A DNA stretch of 64,000 nt from Hermodice carunculata (taxonomy: Eukaryota > Annelida > Polychaeta > Eunicida > Amphinomidae). Positions 23,201 through 34,010 of the stretch are shown here, one piece after another. The notes under the pieces were generated by a model. The model saw only the letters and a list, made by a program, of their open reading frames with translations, was not told the origin of the DNA and did no database searches. The translations under genes and the position numbers were made by a program. The stretch lies in assembly GCA_964020975.1 (NCBI GenBank), contig OZ026623.1:85161562-85225561 (forward strand). Direction: 5' to 3'. Each line of letters begins with the position of its first letter. The stretch's first letter is position 1.

Positions 23201-24211
23201 TTTTATTCTTATTATGGGCAATGTTTAACAAAGGCCAATAAATGCAAATTAAGAGAATTCATGGCTTATTCTCTCTTACAGCTCATATTGACTACACAAT
23301 CAGCATATGTCAACAAGAGATGACCCTGCAGTACACGTCCATCCAGTAAACGACACAAGAACTGCCCATGGATCCAACTAGTAAAAAAAAATACCCAGCT
23401 CCTCTGGTTGTTTAGTTATTGCCAAAGCTCTGTAAAGTAGAACCTGCCTGCAAGCCCACCTCTGCTAAGGGACCACCTGAGTAAAGGACCAGTCTAAAAA
23501 TCCCCATTAGCATATTTTCATTTAATTTTACCTGCCTTGAGGGACTGCCTGTCGGAACAGACCATTTTTCACAGGTCCTGTGGGTGGTCCCTTGGAACAG
23601 GTTCCACTGTATCATGCAAAATGTTTCCATATACTGGTAGGTTTAGCTATTGGGGACATATGCTATTGACCACAGTTGCCTACAGTACAGTAAAAATTAT
23701 TAAGCTCTGAAAGCCACTATATGATCCAAAGAAACTAATTATACACCTTTGCTATAATATGACGAACTTCTGTTGAATCTTTAAAAATCACATACTTTGG
23801 TATGCTGGGGGTAATGGCCAGAGACAACTGAGAAAAGGCCAATAAATATGCAACAGTACAGGTGGACCACTGATGTAAAATCTATCTGTAACTGTTGCTT
23901 AAAGAATAGCCATAGCGGGAGGCAAATGTGCAATACAAGCAATACATCAGTCAAAGGTGCTCAACAGGGAACCTATGACTGTCTACCACAGGGCTCTAGA
24001 CCACTGCTAAAGATGAATTGATTTCAACCAGTATATCTATGTACGCTCCTATGGTCCCAATATAAACGAGAGACATGTACAAATTTGCTATTCCGGACAC
24101 TGGAGGTGATATCAGCATTATTCTTGTTCTTGGTACCTTTTATATCACAACTTCAGAGAAAAGTAAATTTTACCCTGCTAAATTGCCATCCCATATCTGA
24201 GGGGGCATCTA
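23201..24211. other. Arm sequence, no gene recognised
   Basis: Mirrored at about 47160-48230. Only short, unconserved ORFs. Contains CTGCCTGTCGGAAC-type text and nothing I can assign. Confidence 0.4.
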
Positions 24212-24400
24212 AAACAAAGTTGGAAATTCTCGGCACAGCGAGCCTTTACCAATATAGGTAAGGGCAGTATAAAATTGAAATTTGATGTAGTGAAAGGAAT
24301 ACAAAAAGATGCAACATTAGTCAGATACAGAGTCCGACAACAAAGATGGTGTGAATGAACCATCTCCGATGAAGAATTTTAAAAAATTGCAATACTGCAA

Positions 24401-24679
24401 ATGCAAGATCCCAAATTGAAAAAAAATCGAGAAAGTCTTGTTACCAATTGTTCTTCCGTGTGCAATGAGCATATAACTAAAAGTAGAATATTGTATTACC
24501 CAGCTGATGAAGCTAAATTTGATCACCAGTCAGGTATGCAAATTATTATTCGCCAACCATCGGTTGACAAAAAAATGTTGGGTAATTACCATGATAGTAA
24601 CAGAAACTTTGGCATAGATAAAACCTACCAAACAGAAAGTTCTATGTTCTACTGCCAGATTATACACAGAAATATGTGA
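24401..24679 (+). CDS. Unrecognised ORF in left-only block
   Basis: 92 codons, hydrophilic (YYPADEAKFDHQSG, QPSVDKKMLGNYHDSN). Directly followed in another frame by 24683-24898 (QMPQ-, QIEFSFQIGYIDTKD). No family recognised. It could be remains of a mobile element or of a host gene. Confidence 0.2.
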   Translation: MQDPKLKKNRESLVTNCSSVCNEHITKSRILYYPADEAKFDHQSGMQIIIRQPSVDKKMLGNYHDSNRNFGIDKTYQTESSMFYCQIIHRNM

Positions 24680-26731
24680 ACATTGTTTTCAGATGCACAG
24701 CCTGCAACCTGGAAAGGAAAAAAAAGGAATGCATTGAACTCCCAACACATGCCACAGATTGAATTCTCATTCCAAATTGGTTATATTGATACCAAAGACA
24801 TATTTGTCAAAAGTGTTTGTCAGGTACTTGATACATCATTACCACAGCTGATCCCGCTTCAGAGAGGTCACCTGAAACAGTTGCTCATTCTCTTATGAAA
24901 CAGCTCATTCAATACTTTTTCTGTCCACATGCAATGGTGATGCTCTCCATGTCTTAAATTCTGCTATATGGGGGATCGGTATGTACCAATTGTGTTAGGT
25001 TAAGTCAGTTAGTGAAGTATGTTTATGCAAGATGCCAGAACAAATCCTGAAAAGTTTTTTTTTTAATCTTGGTGCTCCAGTGCATCCCTTTGACAAAACT
25101 ATCCTCTCTGGAACATCATCTAAACTAACCAATGTTTGGACTCCTCACCCCAGGATCATAGAACAGCTCACACCTGGCAGTTTTTGCTAAAATGCCGCTT
25201 TTCGGGGCAATCTAAAGTTGTGCATGTTGAAAGGTTACATGTGGTCCATACATAAGTGCATGGGAGAAATAACAGGCAGAACCCTGGCCCCTTCAATTGT
25301 TGCAGTTTGTTACCTCGTTCCTTGAGGTGATTGAATGACTGAGATAGGGGCAACTGGAGTCAAAGGAAAACTGAGCTCACTAGGGCAGAGATGTCTGAGT
25401 GCTAGAGGTTTTGGTTGGAACCATCTACCAGGCCAAAGGACATTTCTTTGTTGCATACAATGAATCTTCAAAATGGACTTTCATATTGAGTAGTATTTTG
25501 CTTGCATGATATTCATGAGGACAACAGTATGGCATCATGCATGAAATTTCTGTAATGAAAATGAGGCTGCTGAGCCGTCTAGACTGATCAAATGTTCCTA
25601 TTTTGAATCATTGATTTCTAGTACCAGCAGGCCATAAGTGATGGTAGCTAGAATATTCAGGACTTCATCCACAGGTGGATAACTGTGCGCAGTGATTTTT
25701 TAGCCTCCAATGCCTAGAGAAAACCCCTTTGCTGGGGTATTAAAGACTACTTGACTGTATAGTTTTAACAAAGGCACTTACCACAAAGCAAGGTTTACAT
25801 GGTAAAATAACATGAATGTCTCAGCTGAACAAGTTTATGTATGGAAGGGTAATGGGCTCTAACTTATTAATGAAACCTTTCATAATATCTTCAACTCACA
25901 ACAATAGGTTAACACTATTTTAGGGCAGCTAGTAAATGTTGTCTAATCAGTGACATGTCTGCCATAACTGAAACAATGGAGTTTTGCCCTTTAAACACCA
26001 CACTTGGATGAATGGTTATATCCCACAGAGCCATATGCTGTGGCATTGTGAGCACATGCTGCCAAAATGTACTCAGTTTAAATATTTCACAAACTACTTT
26101 GGCGATTAACCCCACAGGTGTCAGAAACCAAATGACACCTATGCATGTGTGGTGGTGAGTACACGGATACTGTAAAAAGTTTTTAAGATCATCAAATTAA
26201 AAATGCTTGGTACATCACCGATATTCAAGGGAAAAGTAACCAAAACGTTTAACAATTTATGTTAATGTTGCTGTAATTGACCTCAAATGTACTTTGGAGA
26301 TTGGTATCTTTAACATGCATTACCCTATGCCAACAAGTGTCCACCCTAGCGATGCCCTCTCAGTTAGCTGGAATTGAGAAAATTCTATGCTTTGCTGGCT
26401 CTGTGAAAGGACTCAATAAGTTTTACTCATATTAACTGCGATCCTCTTCTGCCACCAAGCAGCAAGAAACTTGACAGGAAGGAGAGCAGATTCATGTAAT
26501 AAGCAGGGCCAAATGAGCTTCTAAGATAAAGTTGACAACTTGAGAAAGTAAAATGCTTAAGAAGAATCATTCATTAAGTTTTAAAACATGCTATATGGTG
26601 ACCATGTTTAGAAAATTTCATTTTTGGTAGAAAAATAGAATTTCTGGATGGTCAAGTAATTGGTATGTGTGTCCTCATAATGTTGGAGGCACAGCTCTGT
26701 TACATAGCAACTGAGGAGACAGGAGCCAGTC

Positions 26732-26779
26732 TACCTCCATTGAATCATTCTTTAAAATGAATGCTTCAATGGAGGTAGT
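26732..26779. repeat. Hairpin with CTACCTCCATTGAA arms
   Basis: CTACCTCCATTGAA and CATTC are mirrored by GAATG and TTCAATGGAGGTAG around an 8-base loop, with one mismatch. The right half plus the next ~35 bases (AGTGGCATATCAACA) recur in the spacer at 35138-35205 (GGTTCAATGGAGG, AGTGCCATATCAACA), marking a dispersed element. Confidence 0.65.
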
Positions 26780-26784
26780 TAAGT

Positions 26785-27204
26785 GTGAGTGGCATATCAA
26801 CATGGTTATGCAAGAAATGTACTGAGTCAGTATTTATTTCAACAATCGGGGAATTAAATCCCCCTGCATTAAGGAAATTCCGAAAATACATTTTATGTTA
26901 TAATGTGAGAATATCCAAAGATGCACCAGAGTGTCCCTTTTGTCACATAACGGTGTTCAATAATGTAGACTCATTTTATGGCAACTGTGCATTTTGGGAA
27001 GCATTTGTCCCAACCGAGAGTGCCACCTCTTGCACATTTGCAGTGTTTTTGAATAACAAACATATGAGTGATGAACAAGGAATCTCCTATTCAATTCCTT
27101 TTTGTCTGGTATATGAGAACTTGTACTTGGCAGCTAACAAAAAAACTTTCTCATTGCATACCACTTGCTATGAAAATGAGCATCAAGAGCCTATCGTCTA
27201 TTGA
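26785..27204 (+). CDS. Unrecognised ORF, 139 codons, left
   Basis: Contains Cys pairs (CKKC, CPFC) and a conserved second half (VDSFYGNCAFWEAF, GISYSIPFCLVYENLY, TTCYENEHQEP). The right arm at 47136-46882 retains only the part after the 2.7-kb junction. The open frame across 420 bases in AT-rich DNA is notable. I do not recognise the family; the two Cys pairs could be a remnant of a metal-binding region. Confidence 0.35.
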   Translation: MSGISTWLCKKCTESVFISTIGELNPPALRKFRKYILCYNVRISKDAPECPFCHITVFNNVDSFYGNCAFWEAFVPTESATSCTFAVFLNNKHMSDEQGISYSIPFCLVYENLYLAANKKTFSLHTTCYENEHQEPIVY

Positions 27205-27416
27205 ATATATAGACATGCTCATATAAAAATATGAAAACATTGCAATTCAACTGTGAAGCCCATCTAAAGCACTATCATTTATTACCATACTTTGAAGCTA
27301 ATTCAATGGAAAATTTCAAACCCTGTTTTACCCCAGCTGACCTCATTCAAATTGCTTATGACATCTGGAACTTTTCATATATTGCACTAAAGCAATTGCC
27401 AACAAATTTAATCTAG

Positions 27417-28392
27417 AATGCATAAATTTCTAAGATGTAAAACCTTTACATATGCCTGAAATAGCTTAGTTTCTTTCCAAACTAAAATAGAAGTTGATTT
27501 TAATCATAAATGCTAACCCGCTACAATTAAAAATGACACTAATTGTTATCTGCATTGTGAATGTCATCGCAAAGTGTCACATTGGAGATTACTTTCGAAA
27601 ACTGGAAATGCCAGGCATTACCATTTGCACGCTAGATTGTATGAATAGATCATGACATTTTTATGCTGTTTATGTTCGAGATCTCTCAGCTGTACATACT
27701 AGCCACATAAGTAACAGGAAACTTGGATTCCATAACCATGTGACATCGTAATCCGTTAATGTTTGAACTCTACCAAGTTTAAATTTACATAGCAGCTAAA
27801 AGACAAAAAACTTGATCGCATGAACAGACCATGACATTATTCATTGTTTTCATGTTTGAATTCTTGCAACTATACATACCAATTATCTAAGAGACAGGAA
27901 ACTTAGATTGCATGGACATATGACAAAATATGCTCAGAGTGCATCTCAAAACATGTGGAAGGCTACATATTCAAAGGGCCTGGGTGGCCCCCAGACCCCT
28001 AGCCTTCTTGATTGTTCTATATGTTTTGTTTTGCCAAATTGCTTTTCTACTTTATGGAATGTACTAACCCCCGAATTTTGACCTGGAATGGTTTATACCA
28101 TCAGTGAAGCCCTAGAAGCAAGCTGTATTTTTACGTGGCTGGATAGGGGTAGCTAGTTCTCAAAGATCAGCAGTTGGAGTAAAACTCGACCCACAGTGGT
28201 CAACTTGAATTTATTCGCTGTCATTGGTGGGTTGCAATTTATGAATATATGTAATTTTTTCCTGATATATTTGAGATAGTGTATGACCATGACACTGCTG
28301 AAAGTAGCTCCCTTGAACCATTGCAATGCTTCTGTCAGACAAGCATCAGCAACAAGGGTTGTTCGGAGACCCACTAATTACCGACCTACTGG
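27417..28392. other. Arm sequence, no gene recognised
   Basis: Mirrored at about 45840-46680. Repeated phrases (AACATGTCATGACATTNTTCAT-like, CAGGAAACTTGGATT and CAGGAAACTTAGATT) at 27660-27920 suggest an internal ~190-base direct duplication. No coding signal. Confidence 0.35.
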
Positions 28393-28686
28393 ATGTGCAC
28401 CAGGAATGCCACTGAAAGTTGGATCCCTGAATTCGGACTTATGCTTGACCACTCCTTCATTGATGTACATAATTCCATGCGCACATATGGCTACATATTC
28501 CAGACAGGTCATTGTGAACTGAGGCATTGTATGAGCACCTATGGAGACTTTTTATTGATGAATGCCGGAGGAGGGCAAATATCATTTTCCCCCATCCTGA
28601 TTACAAAACCACCTTCACTCGCCCGTGATACGCTTCAATACTATACTTGTGGACCACAGCCTGACATGTTTAGCCCCAAGGCCTAA
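28393..28686 (+). CDS. Weak ORF upstream of the 39-bp minisatellite
   Basis: 97 codons (GLMLDHSFIDVHNSMRTYGY, GHCELRHCMSTYGD). The right-arm copy shifts frame after MSTY, so coding is doubtful. Confidence 0.15.
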   Translation: MCTRNATESWIPEFGLMLDHSFIDVHNSMRTYGYIFQTGHCELRHCMSTYGDFLLMNAGGGQISFSPILITKPPSLARDTLQYYTCGPQPDMFSPKA

Positions 28687-28882
28687 TCTGGACCACAGCC
28701 AAACGTATTTACCTAAACGACCTATTGTGAACCAGAGACACATTTACCCATGAGACCTGCTCTCAACCAGCGTTCAATGTATTTACCCATAAGACCCACT
28801 TTGAACCAGAGTCCAACATATTTACCCATGAGACCTAGTGTGCACCAGAGTCCTATGTATCTACCCATGAGATCTATGGTGA
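28650..28882 (-). repeat. 39-bp minisatellite with a 13-residue period, left
   Basis: Six units such as GAACCAGAGTCCAAC + ATATTTACCCATGAGACC. On the minus strand the units translate in one frame to GLMGKYVGLWFKV, GLMGKYIERWLRA and so on. A period divisible by three and an open frame over three to four units suggest it may once have been coding. Mirrored at 45195-45445. Confidence 0.7.
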
Positions 28883-29385
28883 TTACAAAAAGGCATGTGG
28901 ACAAGTTAATGTGAAGATATCCTCAGAATGTCGTATGAATGTTAGCATTGGACCATTCAGATGACTCACTGTTATTGGAGCCTTCCTGTGACAGCATACA
29001 GAGGAGTTTGAAAATTATGTAATAGAATATATGAAGCATCCAAGAGCAGTCATATTTTAGAATTATTTGGGCATCTATCTACACTATATCCACTATAACG
29101 CTAGCTGATTTCTAATATCTCACTTCATTCAATGTTGAATGGCACTTGCATTTTTACACTCTATCATAAAAAATTAAAATGGAAAATTGGACAAATGTAA
29201 CAGAAGTGTTGTTTATGAACATTTAAATTATATCTCACAATGATTAATTGGAAGGTGTAGCAAATTTTATTGTAAGCTCAATTGGAATTTCAATGAATCT
29301 AAATATAAACTAATATAAAAAGGTGACATCTTCACCATAACAGACTTACATAATTTGAACTGAGATAAAGAGTTAACATGAGAAT

Positions 29386-30220
29386 CGGTATCTTTACCAT
29401 AAGCAAACGTGCACAAAAATGACTGAATTAACATTTCTATTATCTTTAAATGGAGCTTGCTATGAAGGTACCGAATAATTCACTGCCTTATACCGCTTTA
29501 TACCTCAGCTGCCTATTAACACAATGGAGAATCGAGTGCCAATGCAGTTGTATAGCTCAGATATGCAGCCAGTTTACTTTTTCTTTAGAATATAATAGTG
29601 CGTACATTGCTATAGCGAGCACGATTACATTGAACGCTGATTTATGTTTAGTTGCTATTTGCTTCAGTCCACACAACAGGTGTGGGTTGGGCTCAGCAAA
29701 ACTGAAACAACTAACTACTATACAATATTAAGTCCCATCAGGGGATACATAAAGGGACTTGATACAGAAAATTGACACACGTAAGCTGCCTGTTGCTGTT
29801 GTCACTTCATAAGTTATGACCCATATTTTGCACTCTCAGTCTATGACATCACAGAAGGGATTCCACACGAACTCTGATTCATGTGGCTCAGGGCGAAAAG
29901 CCTGTTCATCTGTCTATGTCTCGATTCAAACTGAAGGGCTCTTCTACTGAAAAAACACACTCACTTCACAAGTACAATAACCTGAATAATGTGCATTTAC
30001 TGGGTTTAAAAATCTGAGGTAGGGTGTTCAGTATATATGAGGGTATTATGGCTGTGGAGTTACTGTATCGATAGGTTATAGCAAGCAAACACTAAGCCAT
30101 AATGTGGCTTCCATGATGATTTTCATAATGTTACTAATGACAAAAAGTAATTTGTCGAGCCTCAGGTAATTGAAAGCAGGCATTGAAAAGTGACATTAAC
30201 TACATCTGGTGCATGGATAA
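29386..30220. other. Start of spacer, no gene recognised
   Basis: Single-copy sequence beyond the left arm. The open frame at 29450-29731 has no recognisable motif. A short echo of the arm edge (GGTATCTTTACCATAAGCAAACG) follows the arm boundary. Confidence 0.4.
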
Positions 30221-30410
30221 TTAATAAGCCGGATTAAGTGTGTCATAGACCTGTGAGGTTGAAGTCGTGGAAGTTTCTGGCTCTTCGACACTGGTTGTTT
30301 TCCATGTTGTCTCCAACAGCTGTACCATGTATACTAGAAATTGGATCAGTTTTGACGGGTGTTTGCTGGGCAGGGGCCACAGTGTGTATTTTACCAGTGT
30401 CTCGGGTTGT
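30221..30410 (-). CDS. Possible terminal exon with a tyrosine motif
   Basis: After an acceptor-like TTTTTTACCAG the frame reads QPETLVKYTLWP, then TTWKTTSVEEPETSTTSTSQ and YDTLNPAY before the stop. A Ser/Thr-rich segment ending in a YxxL motif resembles the cytoplasmic tail of a receptor. No upstream exon could be joined. Confidence 0.25.
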
Positions 30411-30898
30411 CTGGTAAAAAATATTCTTAGCCTATAGAAATTGTAGGACCAGGGCACTGCAAAAATTGTAACAATTAAAGTAAGTGTTCAATGATGGTGA
30501 TGAGGAATAACTGCTTCACATAGTGTAGCTTTGCATAGAGCTCGCCAGCTGTTGAGGCACATGCCATGACGTATTATCATCAGCTGTGTAAAACTCTTTA
30601 AGTCGAGCTCCAGTGCTTTATCTGTAGCCACCACCTATCCGTATGCATGTTGATAAACCTTGAAATTAACCAAAGACAATTGAATGGTTTTGGGAAAAGT
30701 GTATTTCCAGTCACATTTTTATATCAGCATGACTGGTGATATGGCGTACATACAACACATTAACAGGGAGAAGAGGTGTAATATGCTCAGAAGAGTCACA
30801 CTGGTTCAATGTTTTTTGGGAAAACAATAGCATTGTGAATAAAACAAGGGCAAGGTAATCATCCAATATATTGTGTACTTTGAGTAACACTTTGCCTT

Positions 30899-30960
30899 AT
30901 ATACCTGTATACTATGTGCCACTACATATTATGTAGTGGCACATAATATACAGGTATATA
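30899..30960. repeat. Near-perfect 30-bp hairpin
   Basis: ATACCTGTATACTATGTGCC and ACTACATA are mirrored almost without loop by TATGTAGT and GGCACATAATATACAGGTAT, with a single mismatch. It would form a cruciform or a short MITE end-to-end joint. Confidence 0.85.
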
Positions 30961-31285
30961 TCTTTCTGGTAATGTCTGTACTGCTTGCAGGTGCGTGTCA
31001 GAATATCCTATCAGTTATGCCATGTGTATTGGTTGTTCCTCATACGTGTGCAGAAGATTCACAGCAACTTGTGGTATTTGCAACAGCATTAATTTGTGAA
31101 TTATATCCAAAGCTAATCTCTGTTACACTTTCCCATATTTCCAGGTCTTTTATTGCCACATTTTAAAGGCCTTTACTCAATTTGTATGCTTGTCTCATAC
31201 TTATGATTCTACTGTTCAATATTTGTTCTATTCCGACATACACTTTGAAATGGAGATTTCTCTAAATGCAATTCGGTAACCTTGC

Positions 31286-31794
31286 TCAGCTTCTTATAGT
31301 CCTCATAATCTTTGTTTCTAGGACTCTCACTGTTTCTTGCTTGGGAGCTAAGGCTTCCACGCTGTGAGGTTGCTGTCTTTGTGTGTTAATTACCCTTACA
31401 CTCTCACACAGCCATGCTGCAGTTTCAGCTTCATCCAGAAATTGGGGCTTTGTGCCGAAAACAAATGATCTCAGTTCTAGCCACAGCCCATTGACAAAGT
31501 GAGATAGCTTTCCTGACTCACTCTTATTGAGTTCCAAAAACAGTTTTCTCACTTCTGCAGCATATGTCTCTATGCATCCCACTTCCAGTTATTGATGGTG
31601 TGGAGGTTGCCCAGTAGTATCCGCTTATCATTTTTTATTTCTAAATTTGGCACATAAGGCCTGGTGAATACTTTTCCAGCTAAATTTAATATCTGTGGGC
31701 AGCTCTCATACCAAAATTTCTGCCATATCACATAGAGCTTCTCTGAATGCTCGTAGTTTCTTATCGTCTCTTTACAGAGTTCTAAATGTGCCAT
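31286..31794 (-). mobile_element. Ty3/Gypsy-type gag relic
   Basis: Fossil fragment of an LTR retrotransposon on the minus strand. The capsid-region pattern (YAAEVRKLFLELN, KLSHFVNGL, LDEAETAAWLCE) is that of the Retrotrans_gag family. Only part of gag is visible, in two pieces; no polymerase part or terminal repeats were found next to it. Broken and old; age cannot be given from a fragment. Confidence 0.7.
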
Positions 31795-31852
31795 GATTTT
31801 TTCTATTCAGGAGCTGGCATACGCTTTTGATGTGTTACTAAATGTGAGTTAA

Positions 31853-31990
31853 CTCTTTCAGTGCCATATTTTGGACTGGGTCAACAGCCTTCCTGAGCGC
31901 TATGAGCATTATGCGCTCAAAGCACTTTGAGGAAAGCTGCTGACCCCGACCATTTTTGAGGTTGGGGTCCTTAAAAACACAAACTTTAAA
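31853..31990. repeat. Inverted-repeat fragment with a piggyBac-like end
   Basis: TTAACTCTTTCAGTGCC resembles a TTAA target followed by a CCCTTTCAGTGCC-type piggyBac terminus. It is followed by a foldback: GGGTCAACAGCCTTCCT with GAGCGC inside, mirrored by GCGCTC and AGGAAAGCTGCTGACCCC. No opposite end was found. Confidence 0.35.
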
Positions 31991-32034
31991 GTTACAAATC
32001 ATCTTGGCTTAAAATGGTCAACTGACCCTGTTGT

Positions 32035-33395
32035 AATATAAGGAGTGAGAATTTCAACCAACACAGAAGAACTAGAAGATCTTAACTATTCACCAAAACT
32101 GGAAAATTTATTAAACTCATGAGATAAGACAAATCTATCATTATATGGCAAAAAGTTAATAACAAAATCTTTTGTACTATCATGGTTAATGTATTTAGGT
32201 TTAGTTATCCCAAATCCAAAAGCATTCACGAAAAAGGGGTTAGAAAACACACTTCATAAATATCTATGGAATAATAAACTTGATAAGGTTAGAAGAAACC
32301 ATGTCATAGCACTACATTCAAAAGGAGAATAAGGTTTTTCTCATTTAGATATACGGTTTACTGCAATTAACTGATGAAAGCATATCGAAAAGCCTATTTT
32401 GGAAACAAGTTATTTCAAGTCTATGCAAATAAAATTTTCAAAATCCATATGCTGCTGAGAAAATGATGAAAGAAACAGTCTGGTTCAATTTTCATAATAA
32501 GATTGGTAGCAGGTGATATTCTATAAGAAGTTGTACGAAAAAGTTTCAAGCATGTCAAAGATATACTTGGTTCAGATGGCAAACCTTTAACTCATCATGA
32601 ATTTAATGAGAAATAGGAATTACACGTACACGTTTCTTCCTTTTTTTGGTATTATATCTGCAATACCAGCTGAATGGAAACAGATAATTTAGACAGGATT
32701 TTCTCAAATCAATTAGAAGTTCTACAGGATTATGCTGACAAAACAGATTTGTAAAGGTAATGAAAGAAAAGAAAGTCCCAAAATTGGTAAATTCAATTTC
32801 AATACACTCAGAAACTGGTTCACAGCAACCAGTAATCAACAAGATGGCAAGATGTATTAAATTGGTTTAAAGAACAATTGAAATGTGACATTTAATTTTC
32901 AAAAGCTGATATTTTGGTTGCAGTAGAAACAGAACGTATGAATTTTGGGGCATTTATCTTTCTCATAGCTAAATATTACCTATATTTTAGCAATCATAAT
33001 GAGTGGCCAAATTTAGAGATTTTTTTTAGAAAAGTAAATGAAATTAAATCCATGGAGTACAATGTGGCATTGGAGGTTGATAAATTGAAGAAACATAATA
33101 AAAAATGGGAAGCATTTTTTGAGTAAAAAAGTATTTAATATGAGCATTTTGTACACAAAATATAATTCTTATTCAACAATTTTTGCTGTAAAATGGCAAA
33201 AATGACAGCTTTCTTATATTTAGTTTCAACATGAAGATATTTCTTTTTTAAGTATTATGTAATTGTGAAACTTTTGTATGTATTATAACTTCAAGTATAA
33301 TAATAGATTGCATCTTAACTTTGGTCTAATTTGCTGTAAATGTTACACTGAACACTGTTTGTACCTTCCTGGAGAATAAAAACAAATTAAAAAAA
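32035..33395 (+). mobile_element. Truncated Tx1/L1-type LINE tail, first copy
   Basis: Frames read LSLYGKKLI, KSFVLSWLMYLGLVIPNPKAF, LHKYLWNNKLDK, then FFGIISAIPAEWKQI, and finish with NEIKSMEYNVALEVDKLKKH and KKWEAFFE-stop at 33126. This is the order seen after the RT domain of Tx1/L1-like ORF2. The 3' UTR ends near 33395 in AATAAAAACAAATTAAAAAAA. 5'-truncated with several frame breaks. Confidence 0.75.
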
Positions 33396-33439
33396 TGGTA
33401 ATAAAAAATGGCATCATTAACTTCAAGCCACTATAGAAG

Positions 33440-34010
33440 AAAATAATGGTTTGAATGTTTTTTTTGTTTTCCATAAGTCAACTATTTCAGCTATTTTAAT
33501 AGAATTGCACCTTCAATATCTACATAGATGTATATACACAAATGACCGCTTGTTTAAATGTAAATTTTCAGACACAAACAACTGTAGCCTTTACAAAAGA
33601 GAAACTGAAACAATACAACATTTATTTTGTGACTGTGTTGTAACCCAAGAATTTTGAAATCACATTTCATAAGACGCTCTCTCGACATTATGAGGATTGA
33701 TCAATTCTCAGCATTTGAAGTCCTGCTTGTAGATATTGAACAAAAAAGACTATTTTGACTCATATTCTTGTTTAGGGTAAAAGCACATCTATAATTATGA
33801 ATACAGGAATATAGAACCAGACATTAAACGTTTTAGTGCCAATGTGGATGAAATTAAGCAAATAGAAATAAATGTTGCCATCAAAGAAGGTAAATTCAAT
33901 ATTCATTATAAACGGATGCGATTGTATATATAGATATATCTATATACGAAGATAAACACAACATTCATAATAAATGGATGCGATTGTGTACAGATATATC
34001 CAGAAAACTG
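33440..34010 (+). mobile_element. Truncated Tx1/L1-type LINE tail, second copy
   Basis: Starts immediately after the first copy with HLQYLHRCIYTNDRLFKC, then NNCSLYKRETETIQHLFCDC, the Cys-His-Cys motif at the end of L1/Tx1 ORF2, then NVDEIKQIEINVAIKEGK near 33850. It ends in a ~70-base direct duplication (GGATGCGATTGT and AGATATATC at about 33910 and 33975). Confidence 0.7.

Larger units (their letters stand above)
24212..26940. repeat. 2.7-kb block present only in the left arm
   Basis: The right arm joins GGGGCATCT to GTGTCACATAATGG (47140-47180), while here 2.7 kb lies between GGGGGCATCT and GTCACATAACGG. The ORF at 26785-27204 crosses the inner junction in an open frame (CPFCHITVFNNVD), which favours loss from the right arm over insertion in the left. 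It holds ORF fragments at 24401-24898 and a hairpin at 26732. Confidence 0.7.

Noticed and set aside
28650-28882. Regular repeats considered as a CRISPR array
   Set aside because: Units are contiguous and diverged, with no unique spacers; it is a minisatellite in eukaryotic DNA.
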